Assembly (NCBI GenBank): GCA_950022655.1
Contig: OX465581.1
Location: 107,677,125 to 107,741,124 of the forward strand
DNA length: 64,000 bases
Origin: Alentia gelatinosa
Taxonomy: Eukaryota; Annelida; Polychaeta; Phyllodocida; Polynoidae
Reading direction: 5' to 3'
The notes beneath the pieces are model-generated. The model was not told the DNA's origin, did no database searches, and was given only the letters and a program-made list of their open reading frames with translations. Positions within the stretch are counted from its first letter, which is position 1; each line of letters opens with the position of its first letter. The translations under genes and the position numbers were made by a program. Below are positions 1 to 12,120 of this stretch, in pieces.

Positions 1-3000
1 TGCCAGGTTGATGTTCTGGCGCCCACCACGCATACCCACATAGGAGTTACAGCTATAGCAATAGAAATATTATAAAAACATTTTATGATGAATGCTAGAT
101 GGTGTGACAATCGATGAAATAAATGCTACTGGTAGTTACAAATTTGTCCATAGGATTAATTTGACAATTGAGGCACCATGGAATAGGAATAGACATGATC
201 AATATAAAATAGAATTGATGAATATAAATGTATCAAACTAAACCCTTTCTTGGAGAAATATGTTTTCAATATTGACAAACCGCTTTCGGCTACACCTATA
301 CATATGAGTAATCCATATAGAAATGATAATGTAAGTCATAATGTAATATGGTTATGCTTTTTTGTGTATTCAGGAAAAAGAATTCTCGACCTCATGGGCG
401 TTTTAGATGTTGTTTCTTTACGTTCATATCAAGTAAGTACATGTATCTGCGACAACAGGATAATTATCTTGCATATAGAATCCCTTTCCAACGTGAGACT
501 TTCCATATGTCCATTTCTCAGATAAGGATATCGGATATCAGAATCGTAAAAGTTAAAACGGGCAGGTAAAAACATATGTCCGTGTGGTCAACAAATGCAT
601 AAAAACAGAATAACTGTAAAGTAAAGGTTACTCACCCGGAACCATTATCCTGCACATAGACATAGTTATATTGTCCAGATCGCGGAACGAATTTCAGGCA
701 AGTGTACCTTTCCCACTCCCTCATACCTTCCACTATTAATGTCTTCTGACTTCTGCCTGAAGTATTTCACAAGCACAAATTTATCTCATTTTGTGAGGCC
801 TTGAATATACGCTGGTGATGCATTTGAGTGACCGTAAAATACACTGCATGAAAACCACTATTTTACATATATATACGCCATCGCGATAACGCACGTATCG
901 GCTCCAAAATGGCTTGTTTACATTTGTATACACCTCTTATCCGCGTCTGCGTTTCGGGTGTCTACGAAACAATTTCCATATGTAGACGCGCGCGACTTGG
1001 CTGTATTTCACGCCTGGTGTATCCAAGATAAAACATGCTCTGCGCGATATATATACGCCAGACGTATGTGTATGTGTATGTGTACCTCTACCATGCCCGT
1101 TGTTGTTTTTAGACCCGCCGACCCCCGTCTCCTGCCACCCCCTGTCACCCCCCGACTCCCCCCCACCACCCCACGCCACCCCAGCCAGCCTCAGTGAGAA
1201 GCCCCCCGCTGCCCGCCGCCCACTGCCTGCCGCCCGCCGCCAGCCGCGTTTGTACAGGTTGACTCAGTACAGAAGAGTGGTGTTTTCAAGGTAAAATCTA
1301 TTAAGAAAAACGTTTAAGAAAACCAAAGAATGCAGGGTTTATTATGTGTAATTAATCAATTTATATTCAATCAGGTTTTATAAAGGTTTTATCAAATAAA
1401 TTGGTAATATAAGATTGTATTTTTTATATAATACAGACTTGGGGACACTACTGGTAGCATTGGAACTATTGGATGGTGGTGTATATACAACAGAATCAGG
1501 CGTATATATGACGTATATAAGACCGCACCATGGACATGTATATACGCCACTAGATAAGGCGTCTACGAGACGGATAACAGGTCGAACTTGTAGACGCAAA
1601 ATCCTACTGTAGACGCGTTTCGGATACATATGTAAAGCGGTAAGATTCGTGCAGTGATATTTGTTTAGCCTACAACTGGTTTATTCACTTCACATTGCAA
1701 CAGTCGGTACAAAGTTAACCCGACATTTTCAGTTGAAAGATCAAAGTAGGGAAATTACAAGGTGAGTATTGTATCATGGTTTTCATCATGATATTTCTAT
1801 ATCATGTTCATGTACAAACCTTGAATGCCAGTGCAGATCAAAATGGCAGGGTATATAGTGAGTATTATCTTAGCCTGGTATAAACGTCCATAGGCTTAAC
1901 ATTAGGAACTCGTTCGCAACAGGCATGTGAGTATGGTGATTCATGCTAATGGGTGATAAACATATAACTATATCCAGGCGCAGATAACATCACAAACATA
2001 TTCGTGTTTGGTCTGTGTTAGCCATAGTCATCTCGTTTGATGCGCTCAAGGATATTCACTCGGCTATCGCCTCGCTCATATCCCTGAGCGCTCTCGTTTG
2101 ATGCGCTCAAGGATATTCACTCGGCTATCGCCTCGCTCATATCCCTGAGCGCTCCAAACTCGATGGCATACGGAGAAACAGACCAAACACTCGTCATTTT
2201 CGTTTTTAGTATATAATGGTTTCTACATTTGAATAGCCGAACTTACTGAAAATGTTATCGATGACGTATGGCACCTCATTGTTGCTCCAACGCCATCTGT
2301 TCCCATTGATTCCCTTCCTTGTGGTCGCACTAGGGTAAAGATATCAATAGATCACATATTCACACACTCCTCATCATGTCTTTTTATTTCATAATGCCCT
2401 CTAGACATCATATCCTGTAGGAGTTGCTCATGGCATATGGCTTTGCTGTGAATTACGGGTGCCTTGTTATAGGAATCCGGACATAGGTGGCAATATGACA
2501 ACAATTAAACACAACTTAATTTAAAGTAATCCCTTAACTTGTCACATAGCACTGCATGACAAAGGACTATAATGTTGACTCTATCTGCTAGTATGTCGAA
2601 TATATACGGAGTGAAATCAAACAATATCAACAACTATACAGGTATAACTGGGTCTGTCCATAGTAAAGGGACTAGGACTGTGGGATTGTTAAATTATTGC
2701 TGTATTATTATATATATAAGGTAATATGTCTTATGTTATAGTGTGTAATTCTATATAAGATCAAAGGATCAAAAATGAAATATTAAAATTTTTTAGACAC
2801 TCTTTTATTTTAAATAAATATGAGGAAAGAAAACTTACTTCGAGATGAGTTGCTCCCATTCCTCCTTCTCATATATCATATCCATGTCTACCAGAATTTC
2901 TCCTTCTTTCAACGTATTAATACCTGTTAACAATTTTAAAATATCTAGATTACATCTGTATTTCCCATACCTCCTGTTCAAATATGTGTCTGTGCGTTAT

Positions 3001-5908
3001 GATTCTGGTAAAAATGCTAATGTTTGATATTTGACATTACAGCGTTGTTTTCAAAGAGAAATCTAGCTTGGGTATCACGCCATGAAAAGGTCCCATGGTC
3101 ATAGCAGGCGGATAGCTGACAATGGTTACCTTTACTGATATAATATGTGGACGTTACTACCTATACGGCATATAGCCTATGATCCATGGGCGCCGCCATG
3201 ACGCCCCCCGAGTAGGTATTCTTCACTAATGGAGGTGAAAAAGTAGGTGTTCTTCACTAAAGGAGGTGGAAAAGAAGTGAGTGATAATTGGGAAATATCA
3301 CAACTTTAGTGAATTAACAATGGCTCTGTCCCCTATAAGGCGGTCCCTTCAAATTTGATTGCGTAGTGTTTTCCCGTCGATGCTATGAAGTGAATTTGAT
3401 TATATCCTTGCCTACCTAACCATGCAGCTTGAACTGAATGGAATACTGTTTATGCAATGCTAGGCAGACCCAAACCTTTCCCTCTCATATATCATCAGTT
3501 ATTATGGCCATTGTGAACTTACCATTTTTTGCTGCATCCGAAATGATCTGGTCAATAGTTTTGCTATAGGCAAAGGCCCAGACCTAAAGAGGAGAGACAA
3601 TAATGGTTATGAATGTCCTTAATCACTTTGATTCAGCATCTTGAGTGTCAAGAGCATACCTCCAGGATGACTAATAAAATTCAAATACGAACAAAGAGGC
3701 AAAAAACGTTGGCTCCGTAATGTCACTCGTCTTCGACTCGTGAAATTATGGAGCCAACAAAATGCGTGGCATAAATAAACTCAGACTCAAACTCGTGACG
3801 TCTCTTGATATTATCTCCTTGGAAAACTTGGTGATTCTTTCTTAGCTTATACTCACATTCTTCTTTTGTATCATGAGATCTTGCCGAAGTAAGGGATGCG
3901 AACTTAGCTCAATTTGTGAAATGCCAACTGTGTCTTGTCCTATGTCCTGTACTCTTTGTCTTACTGTCTAGTCTTGTCGTGAACCTTGTCATACATGTTA
4001 TGTGTAACGTCATGTTATGTCAACTGCCCTTTCTTATGCGCTTTCCTGCAGTGATTGATTGAACTAAAACAGCAATAATGTGCTGATCAAAGTTGACCAT
4101 GGACTAAAGATAGAGAGTCATATGACTTATATAGACTTTCCATTAAGAAGTCTGGAACGAAATGTAGAAATCACCAAACACTTTTTCTATTGAATAATAC
4201 TTCGTCCTCCTGTTTGTCTGACTGAACTGTTAGGACTTTTGCATGGAAGAACGCTACTGTAATTTTAGCGAATGTATGTTTGTCTTTATAAATCTTTAAT
4301 TAAGAAAGAAACGTAGTTTACGACGAATAGATTATTTATTCAACTAAAGATTCTCAGTTGTGTATTTTTCCTTAGCTTGTACCAGCGTGATCTCACTTCA
4401 CTTATTCTATCTGTTTATTGAACGTCAACGTTTGATTAAATATTACCCCAAGCTACTGGACTGGTACATTTATCTTTCATACAGCAGGTCATTTTCAATA
4501 TTTCATTATAATTTTTTCTTCGCGGGTTGCTTTCCCACATTAATTTTGATTTCTTATGATGTAACAACACGCGCAGCACGCCTTTAAAAGTATAATAAAC
4601 CTTTATCCTCCATATGACGTTTCAGCATTTAACAAGAGATACTCAATTGGACATTAGAAAGATTTTATAATCAAAATTGATGATATAACTATTGGGTTTC
4701 CATATATACGACGGACGTTGATGGCAAATGAAATAAAAACACCAGTGGTGTCCCTAGGTGCAGTTATATTGGAATGATTGGACAGTGGCGTAAATATGCT
4801 TAAACATCTGGCCAAACATGGGATGCATACAGAATCAGGCGTATATACGATGTCAAATAGGACCAAATCGGAAAGCAGATGTAAACTTTTCATGCTGTGT
4901 CAGTATCTTCAGTATTTTTGTATACGGGGTTTAGCTCAGCCAAACTACTATTAATGTAATCAACAAAATGTGCATTGGGGCCTAAATCAGTAATATCGAT
5001 ATCATCGAAGATGGTGATTATAACGTTTTACATGAACATTTATATATTTGATTATTTATATGGCATATATCTATGTAGTGCGTAAATGTGGATGCGGTCC
5101 GATATGTAAAAGATATTTCTATATACCTATTCAGGACTTGCACACTAGCGCCATCTTGTAATGGCCGCCAAAGTAGGTCACACGAGTGGTGTTTGATATG
5201 AAAAAAGACTTCTTTTTTTAACTCAGAAAATGCCAATTACTCTTGCGTTGTGAATTTCAGGACGATTTTTATAATCAAACCATTGTTAGAAAGCTAAGAC
5301 TCTGGTCTATTTGTTGGCATATATAGATCATATACATATGTCTTGGCTAGAATTTCCCTTGCTTGGTTGCACATTGTAATTTGTTAGGTATAACATTCTA
5401 AAGCATGTTACCTTCCTGTCTTCACAGTGATTTAGTCAAAACGATTAAAATGATACCAATATTACTAGGTTGTGATAGATATTTCCTGAGGTAATGGACT
5501 ATTATATGAAAAAATCATGTTTTAGCACTCTTTTGGATACTTTTTCATCCAAGTTTCCAGTGAGAGAAAGTCAAAGTTACTCGGTAAGGCTCGGAAAAAT
5601 TACTGCCCAAGGACTTGGCCGCGGGCAGTTATTTTGACTTTCATTCACCGTAACATAGTTTCCCTCTAATATTACCAAACCTATTGACAAAGTGACAGTT
5701 TGGCTATGTGGTCTTCATTGCTTTTGCCATGTTTCTACAAGAAAGTGTCTAAGATCTTCTGCTATTCTAATTCATTTCATCTTGATATGTAAATATGGGA
5801 AGGCTACTATCAGCCATTTGATTCGTTTGTGAATTAGCTTCCATGATATGTTGATTGTTGCAGATCAGAGATACTTACCAAGCCAAACACAAGCAGCCTG
5901 GCATGCAT
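1..5908 (-). CDS. Astacin-family zinc metallopeptidase, N-terminal part, cut by window edge
   Basis: Six minus-strand coding exons join in frame: 5879-5908, 3523-3583, 2839-2923, 2247-2329, 636-756 and 1-52, giving exactly 144 codons before the left edge. Every junction has GT-AG sites and matching phase. Residues 1-17 (MHARLLVFGLVWAFAYS) form a signal peptide split by the first intron. Residues 18 to about 65 look like a propeptide. The catalytic domain opens near residue 69 with RWRWSNNEVPYVID, then EWERYTCLKFVPR and GCNSYVGMRGGRQ, the usual start of astacins (the C of TCLKF and of GC are normal disulphide cysteines). The zinc motif HExxHxxGxxH is expected in the next exon, outside the window. 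Astacins are secreted endopeptidases used in matrix processing, digestion or hatching; which one is not shown. The propeptide has KEGE where the aspartate-switch motif FxGD is usual. A TATATATA box lies about 80 bp upstream of the start codon. Confidence 0.9.
840..1640 (+). repeat. Low-identity dispersed repeats with GTATATACGCC and GTAGACGC motifs
   Basis: Short motifs TATATACGCCA, TGTAGACGCG and CAGAATCAGGCGTATATA recur at 840-1060 and 1455-1640, and again at 4740-4870 (CAGAATCAGGCGTATATACG). They look like decayed copies of one AT-rich element within and near the astacin introns. The stretch 1120-1255 is C-rich with no recognised gene. Confidence 0.45.
1865..2195 (+). mobile_element. Bipartite double-hairpin element, family 5 (in astacin intron)
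   Basis: Lies in the astacin intron between the exons at 2247-2329 and 636-756. Module 1 runs from TTATCTTAGCCTGG (1865) to its inverted partner CCAGGCGCAGATAA (1974-1987). The inner sequence CCATAGGCTTAACATT matches other families in the window. Module 2 is a hairpin with exact 13-bp outer arms GTGTTTGGTCTGT (2004-2016) and its complement (2179-2191); its centre carries CACTCGGCTATCGCC twice because of a 61-bp tandem duplication. No coding capacity. The transposase class is not known to me. Confidence 0.7.
2031..2152 (+). repeat. Exact 61-bp tandem duplication of a hairpin core
   Basis: Two adjacent copies, 2031-2091 and 2092-2152, appear identical. Each copy is itself a foldback (GCGCTCA-GGATAT opposite ATATCC-TGAGCGC) around CACTCGGCTATCGCC. 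The identity suggests a recent duplication, or gene conversion between copies. Confidence 0.85.
3212..3273 (+). repeat. 31-bp tandem repeat, two units
   Basis: Two adjacent units beginning AGTAGGTATTCTTCACTAA and AGTAGGTGTTCTTCACTAA differ at a few bases. It lies in the astacin intron between the exons at 3523 and 2923. No function apparent. Confidence 0.7.
3711..3761 (+). repeat. Hairpin with GTTGGCTCC arms
   Basis: Arms GTTGGCTCCGTAAT and ATTATGGAGCCAAC enclose a near-palindromic centre TCACTCGTCTTCGACTCGTGA. A related sequence without the left arm is at 20025-20105, where the following bases (AACAAAATG, AAATAAACTCAGACTC, AACTCGTGAC) are also shared. It resembles the second module of the bipartite elements, with ACTCG in the centre. 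Confidence 0.6.
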
Positions 5909-5984
5909 GTCGAAAGATCTAGTTGTCCTTCCCGTTGTATAGATGGCGGTTTCTAGTTAAATCTGTACGTCTAACAACCCCACA

Positions 5985-5992
5985 CATATATA
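5985..5992 (-). promoter_or_regulatory. Candidate TATA box of the astacin gene
   Basis: The minus strand reads GGGGTATATATATG here, about 80 bp before the astacin start codon at 5908. Position and orientation fit a TATA box with a short 5' leader. Inference from motif and position only; short TA runs are common in this DNA. Confidence 0.4.
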
Positions 5993-8900
5993 TACCCCAC
6001 AACTTAACATAGATAGCAGATTTTGCGTGACAAAGATAATCTCCACAAGCTCTTATTATGAAGATAACATATGAAGTATGCACGACACAACATTACAACC
6101 TTGGGTAAGTGCACAGCTGGAAATCTGTCGATTGCGTCCAGATTATTTCATTGGTAAACTGTTATGAGAATACAGAATATCAATAAATGTGGTGCCTTGG
6201 GTAGAAATAATCATTGCTTGTGGAGTCACTAGTTTAGTAACATTTTTACCAATAAAACTTAATTCGCTATGATGTAGTCGATTTGAATAAGAGAGAGGCC
6301 CTGCTCCGAAAAGAGATCACAAGTGTTAAATGGAAAAGCGATAATTCAAAGTTAAGATACGTCCTTAGTTATCACTCGCGCAGATGGCAGGTTTTCCCTG
6401 GGCCAAATTGGTCTTATGCAAACGAAAGGTAAGGTCTTCATGTTTCTAATGCCTCAATTTACCGTTGTTCTAGAGAAACCTTGGCTAGTTTTATAATACA
6501 TACATATTATAGTATTTTGATGAATAACCGTTGTATGGAGCCCCTAAAGGATATCCAAGCAAGATATAGATTTGAATTCTAGTTTTTCTGAGATAATGTA
6601 TTTCTAGCTGTCCTGAGATTTCCTATTTTAAAAAAGGAAGCCATATTGAAGTAAAACAGTTTATCATTGAATAGAACTACAGCGCGCTGCGCTTAATGGT
6701 AATAATATGCAGAAATATCATTGGTAATTTATATGATAATATTATAATGATAGCATTAGGTAATCCCCTGAGGGGGAATCCAGTCTCTGCATGCATGCTT
6801 TATGCCTGTAATCCTATATCAAGTGAGCAGTGGTTATGCAGGGGGGAGGGAGGTGGAGCATTCAGCATGCTGCGCGCTGGTCTGAGAGTTCACGTGGTGC
6901 AGCATTGTTAGGCGTGGGGTGTCACGGGACCCCGGCGCATCCCTCCTCCGGTGAACATTATCATTTAAACCAAGTCCGTGTTTAAACTAACATATGTTCA
7001 TATGTGTCCAGATCTAGTGCATACGATACGACTTCTCAGTTTTACTGAGTTTTGTAGAACCCACTAGATAGCTTTTTAATTTTTTTAATTTAATTTTTTT
7101 TTTTTTTTTGTTATCTTAAAAGCTAGCCAATACGGGGAAGTTCATATTTGTGCACACTAGATGTAGTCTGGAGGCATGGCCTACGTACTCACATGAGGCC
7201 GGGTCACAACCACCATTTTATTGGTGGGTTTGCACTAAGTTGGTACCTAACCGATGAGATTGGTTTCTCATATTCAGATGCCATGTTTTCTAGCATTAAT
7301 GGTGAGGGATAGATAGAAAAAAATAAATGACAATCTATAATATTATCACTTGAACTTGTCATACAGACTGCTTAAAGGACCCCTGGTGAGATGAAGGAGT
7401 ACTACTGTCTATCTCAGTCAGTTATAAATGGAACATTTTAATCGGCTATCTATCATATTGTGAAGGGTTGACATTAGCTATTTTATTTGTATTTGGCACA
7501 AGTTATTAGATGGATAGTACAGAGGGATATAACATATATGTATGTGTATGTTGTTGAGAAATGTTATGCACCTGTACGCTTTGTTATGATATATACAAAC
7601 TGTACAGGTACTGTAGTATAGGTATTCCCAACAACTTACAATCACATTCACTTTTGTGTAGGTCACATGATATCAATCCCCTTGGTTGCAACCGAACTGA
7701 AAGTCTATCAGTTCACCTGATACCCCTTTCAATAATAGTTCAATGTCTCCTTAACCTGTGGACAGGAATGATCCATAAGTGGTAGAGTATGGTGATAACA
7801 GTCATCAATCCCTGTTCCCGTCAGTGGGCTTTTTTCAAATCTTTTATTTAAACTGAAACAACGCTCAACCTCTTGTGAGGTAGGTTTTCATGTAATGCCA
7901 GATTTTGGCAATTTTTATAAACACACGATTCCCTTTTATGTCAGAACATTAAGGCCCGGCCCCACAGGTAAGATAACAGTTGATTTAGATACAATATGGC
8001 TCACATCACATCAATAGTTTGTTGGGATGATAGTAACTTGTGGACAACTCCTACCCTCAATATAGGCCTCTGTTCTTGTATAGCCTAATGTCCTGGACAT
8101 GTCTGTTACTCTCCAACCGATGTTTCCGTACTGCTAGGAGAATGTGGCATAAAGCAAGACTCCATTATCAATTTGTACGGCTGTCAATATTTCATGGTAA
8201 GAAGTTCTGCTTTTAGACCGTACACAGGAAAAGATTACTTTGTTTGAGGCGCACACTGCAGATACTGTATGTGACAGAATCACCCCAACCTCTTAAGCTC
8301 AATGCACATCTACCGATTTCGGAATATCGATGTACCTCTGTCATCGACAAAGGAACGGTACGATTGCATCCTAACGGTATTCAGTAGATGTGGGGCAGCT
8401 AGGCAAGGGTCAAAGTACCGTTCAAGAGACAAAGTACCTCAAGTTTCCACTTGTAGCGTGCATGTCGCGCCTAGAACTGGTAATTTCATAGTTGCTCACA
8501 AGGTGGTAGTAATGGCGGAGGTGTGGATCAGCAACTGTTGGGTACTTCATACCCTGAGCCAGCCCTATTGCCACCCATTCATTTATCTCCAGCTCCCGGG
8601 ATATTGTTATCAGTGGTTAATCACTTGTCACTTATTAAATGCTGATTTATGGATAGGAGTAGGGTTAGGGATAGGAATAGAGATAGGGATAGGAATAGGT
8701 TAAGGTTAGGGATAGGTTAGGGTTAGGGATAGGTTCGGGGTTAGGGATATGGTCGGGTAGGGTTAGGATAGGTTTAGGGTAAGGGTTAGGGGTAAGTCAG
8801 GGTTTGTCCACCGTGTGGCCGGCAAGGACCACGTGTGGGCGGCCGGGACTGCTGGTGGCCGGCCGGGACCCGAGGCGTTATCGAATTTACCCGTTTCGTG

Positions 8901-9429
8901 GACCGAAACTGTCTCAGTAACGTACTCACCGCTGGACCGATACGGTCGCAGTATCGAATTCACTGGTATCGATGACAAGTATCCCCAGAGCAAGCATAGA
9001 CATACAATGTGCGAAGCAAGTAAAAGATCTGTACTGGCATATTTATGCAGTGCTTTTAAGCTCAGTAAACCGCGCTCAATTAACAGAAAGCACAACCATT
9101 ACATGTTTCAGCTGGATTACCATACATGTCGCGACAACATTTAGAGACTGATCGGTGGTGGATGCCCTTTCACTATAAAAAGGTCGGAGTTCCCGTGTTG
9201 AGCCCGGATTATTGAAGGATCAGTGGGAGAACACAAGAGGATCGCTTGTCATTCATCCGCATCTACCAGGAGGCGCATAGATCAAATATTCTGAGAGATC
9301 CGCAAGGCATTGTTACCATATGACCTGTCGGTAACATAACAGGATATGTAAAAAAAATATAAGCACCTTGCATGGTGTAAAATGCATGTGTGCTTCACAC
9401 AGGATATCTATGATCACGGACTCGTATAT
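5993..9429. other. Intergenic stretch, no recognised gene
   Basis: Lies upstream of the astacin promoter. Open frames here are short and unlike known proteins. A small plus-strand candidate first exon (ATG near 6384, about 15 codons, then AAAG followed by GTAAGG) has no partner exon that I can find. 8651-8800 is telomere-like repeat. A TATAAAAAGG box near 9173 is an orphan promoter candidate. Confidence 0.5.
8651..8800 (+). repeat. Degenerate interstitial telomere-like repeat (TTAGGG type)
   Basis: About 150 bp rich in TTAGGG, GATAGG and GGTTAGGGATAGG variants, with exact TTAGGG or GGTTAGGG at several points. TTAGGG is the telomere repeat of most animals, including molluscs. The irregular spacing points to an old interstitial block or a satellite, not a chromosome end, because ordinary genes lie on both sides. 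Confidence 0.75.
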
Positions 9430-10450
9430 ACTAGGAGCTAATGATATTTCCATTTACAATGGATGAGCGCGGTATTTCTAAAGTACAGCAGATTCTCACA
9501 TAACGACCACTTAAATAACTATTTACAAACATTATGGCTATGTCCCAATCCTTTTTTGCTGTATTTTCTGTTTAGATTACGTTGGGTATTATATGATGAT
9601 ATGATAAACTTACTATTATGACTACCTCGCTGAAAGACCACTTCTCTCAATACCTAAATGTCAAATTTCTTAAACACTAAAACAACCATGAAAATTTCAT
9701 GGTTTGACTATATAATAGGTGATAATATGCTTATTATCTTTAGTTTTATTGATTAAAGTGAAATTATTAGATGTTGCTACATTCTAAACAATTTCTGTTT
9801 CAAGTCAGTCATTGACAACAAAGATATATTTGCATTTAATAGTGCAAACTTTATATGAAAAAGGATTACATAATCATTTTGAAACTGATTAGAGTTAATC
9901 ATTTTAGTGGCTTTTATTCATCATCAAATTTAGGTTGATAGTTCAGACAGCTATTTCTGATAAATTCTTTTTCTTTGCATTTAAGGGGTTAGATAGGTAT
10001 TGACCTATAATCAGCTGGCAGGCGATTCCAATGCATGGGACATTTATAGTACATAATTCTTATAGGAATAACCTTTGTTTAGTCTATGTTTACAGAAGAG
10101 CACATAGGTGGATAACTGGGCAAACAGGTTTTCTGGCTCTGCATGTAGGGAGTGTGTCCCATCAGAAACCAGTATGCTCAGGCTAAATTAAGACCAAGGC
10201 AAACGTGATTAGGTGCAGCACCTGTATTAGCTATGACTTGCCCAAATTGTATGACATATATTTTTAGGAACAAGGTCAGTAGTGAGGCAGGGGTATGGTC
10301 AGACTGGGATACTGGACACCTGTCCATTTCACAAGGTCTTTATAGTTGAGCCTGGATAGTGCAGTGTTAGATTCTTTGCAGTAAGCTGAAAGCCTGTGTG
10401 AGCATTCTAACCTCTAGATGACGTATATGAGCGCGATTTCCCGCGCTCAA
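9430..10450 (+). mobile_element. Dispersed element, RS family, copy S1 (about 1 kb)
   Basis: Matches 46970-47806 over most of its length: start GGAGCTAATGATATTT...ATGGATGAGCG, middle GGATAACTGG...CAAACAGGTTT...CTGGCTCTG, end CTCTAGATGACGTATATGAG, then a short hairpin GAGCGCG-CGCGCTC. A partial third copy is at 18750-19045. No open frame typical of a transposase is seen. The class is unknown to me. Confidence 0.65.
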
Positions 10451-10607
10451 CAAGTCTGTGGTATTTAACTAAAATGGCGGAGAGAAAAGGGCATACAAAA
10501 GGAAGGTGGGACGGATGAATAGAAGAATAGTCGATGCGAGCAAAAAATACAGGTAACAGAATAGTGAACGGAGATAAGAAAGGACCCAAGTGCTTAGAAG
10601 GAGAGGC

Positions 10608-10912
10608 GTACTAAAGAAACCAACAAGTTTTGGTCAAAGTCGTCGTTCTCCACGAGTTTGATGCGGAGTGATATGAACGAGGGGACAGCCGAGTGAATAT
10701 CACATACTATGACATAGCATTCAAACGAGTTGGAGAATGACTTCTTGGACCAAAACGAGTTGCTTTCTGTATTTATCTCACCCCTGTACACACTAAAAGA
10801 ATGGGCAATAAATAGGATATAGACTATGGAGATGGACTGCAATACTTGAAGGGGCATGGAGAACGAGATCCCAATGTTAAGCCTATGGGCATTTATTCCA
10901 GGGGTGAGATAA
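10608..10912 (-). mobile_element. Bipartite double-hairpin element, family 2
   Basis: Read on the minus strand: module 1 from TTATCTCACCCCTGG (ending at 10912) to its inverted partner GGGGTGAGATAA near 10777-10793; module 2 is a hairpin with arms of the type AACTCGTTTTGGTC and its complement, ending TTGGTTTC. The centre holds ACAGCCGAGTGA (10685-10696). The second copy is at 56682-56903. This copy abuts the family 1 element starting at 10912 with no gap. Confidence 0.75.
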
Positions 10913-11283
10913 TTAGTAGAAACCAAACGAGAGTTAGCCTTGTCAATGTTTATGCCACGATGGGCAGGTTGTGTATTACTACACGAGGCGTTAGCCGAGT
11001 TTAGTGAGTAGCAGACCTGACCAGAGTGGTATAAACATTGACAAGGCTAACTTGAGTTCAGTTTCGTATTTATCCTACCCCATCTCACCGATATACAGAG
11101 AATATTTGTAATTATCCATGTTAGTAGTTATCAATGCTGCCGGATCTACTTTCGTTATCTCGTCTCTGATTGGTCCGATTTTTTATTCACCTCGGTGCAT
11201 AAATAACACTTTATCAAACGCTATGTCAAATACATTGAGTCAATGTTAAACCTATGGCGTTTTTTATTAGGGGTAGGATAAAG
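10912..11283 (-). mobile_element. Bipartite double-hairpin element, family 1
   Basis: Read on the minus strand it starts TTTATCCTACCCCTAATAA (11265-11283), with the inverted partner near 11070-11085, then a long hairpin with arms GAACTCAAGTTAGCC / GGCTAACTCTCGTTTGG and the centre ACTCGGCTAACGCC. It ends GGTTTCTACTAA. Homologous copies are at 37357-38003, 48683-49046 and 49128-49951. Confidence 0.75.
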
Positions 11284-12114
11284 GGCACGACTAGCATGGG
11301 GGAAAAGGGGAAGAAGGATGAATACAGACACAGGCAGGTATTAAGCCAAGAAAGGAAAGGCGTTCCGAGCTGGGGAACTCGTGGTTCCTCTTCCCATCCA
11401 TATAAGTGCATTTATTTGTATGTGTTCCATGGGTATGCGGACCCTGTGGGTTTGTTCGGACAGACTGGCACCGTATATAACACAAAGCAAGGGAAAATGA
11501 CTGGAGCTCAGATTAAGGTGAGGAGGTTGTTTCCTGGAACTCTTTATGGTATTTTTTTACATTCTCTTCTACAAACCGAAACCACTCCTCTGCATGAGGC
11601 ATGGTTTCCTAGTATCTCTGACGATTCTGTCGGACGTGTTGGTTCGGTGCTCCCAGATGTCCGTTTTAACTTTTAGACAAAACTGGCATCACTAGTTGAT
11701 GATATAGGAGAGGCCCTGACATATTACCAAAGTTCATATTAGTGCTGTTATACTACGGACTAGGACATAGGAACCATCCGATATTTGACATCTGCTCATA
11801 GTTGAGTCACTCGAAATGTGCTCATGTGACTCTGCAGGGAAACCCCATCCGTGTTTAGATTTCCATTTAGGATGACGTACTCTTCTCCCCTCAAATATCA
11901 CACTCAGCAATGTAGATAACTTGATGTTGCATACACCTTAATGTATTCGGCCTCGATGATTAGTCATTGCACATACTATGAAGTTTCTATGAATTTAAGA
12001 ATAACATGTCCTGAAGCATCACGCTTGTCAATAGAGATCTGTGTGTAGTTGTTATTCCGGGTGCACGGAGAATAAGAATCAAAACAAACCAATCACAAAT
12101 GACATTTCAAGTTG
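11284..12114. other. No recognised gene between repeat and Rho 3' end
   Basis: A 140-codon plus-strand open frame (11254-11676) begins inside the family 1 element and has no recognisable motif, so I do not call it a gene. The remainder is unremarkable AT-rich sequence. Confidence 0.5.
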
Positions 12115-12120
12115 TTTATT
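12115..12120 (-). terminator. Polyadenylation signal of the Rho-like gene
   Basis: AATAAA on the minus strand, about 480 nt after the stop codon at 12600-12602. It is the natural 3' end signal of the GTPase transcript. Confidence 0.6.

Noticed and set aside
6384..6428. Possible first coding exon starting MAGFPWAKLVLC before GTAAGG
   Set aside because: Only about 15 codons and no partner exon with matching phase downstream; kept only as a note in the intergenic entry.
8302..8703. 133-codon frame ending in Gly/Ile repeats
   Set aside because: Its tail is a translation of the telomere-like repeat and the rest has no homology that I can recognise.
11254..11676. 140-codon plus-strand open frame
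   Set aside because: Starts inside a family 1 transposon end; no known motif; no downstream signal.
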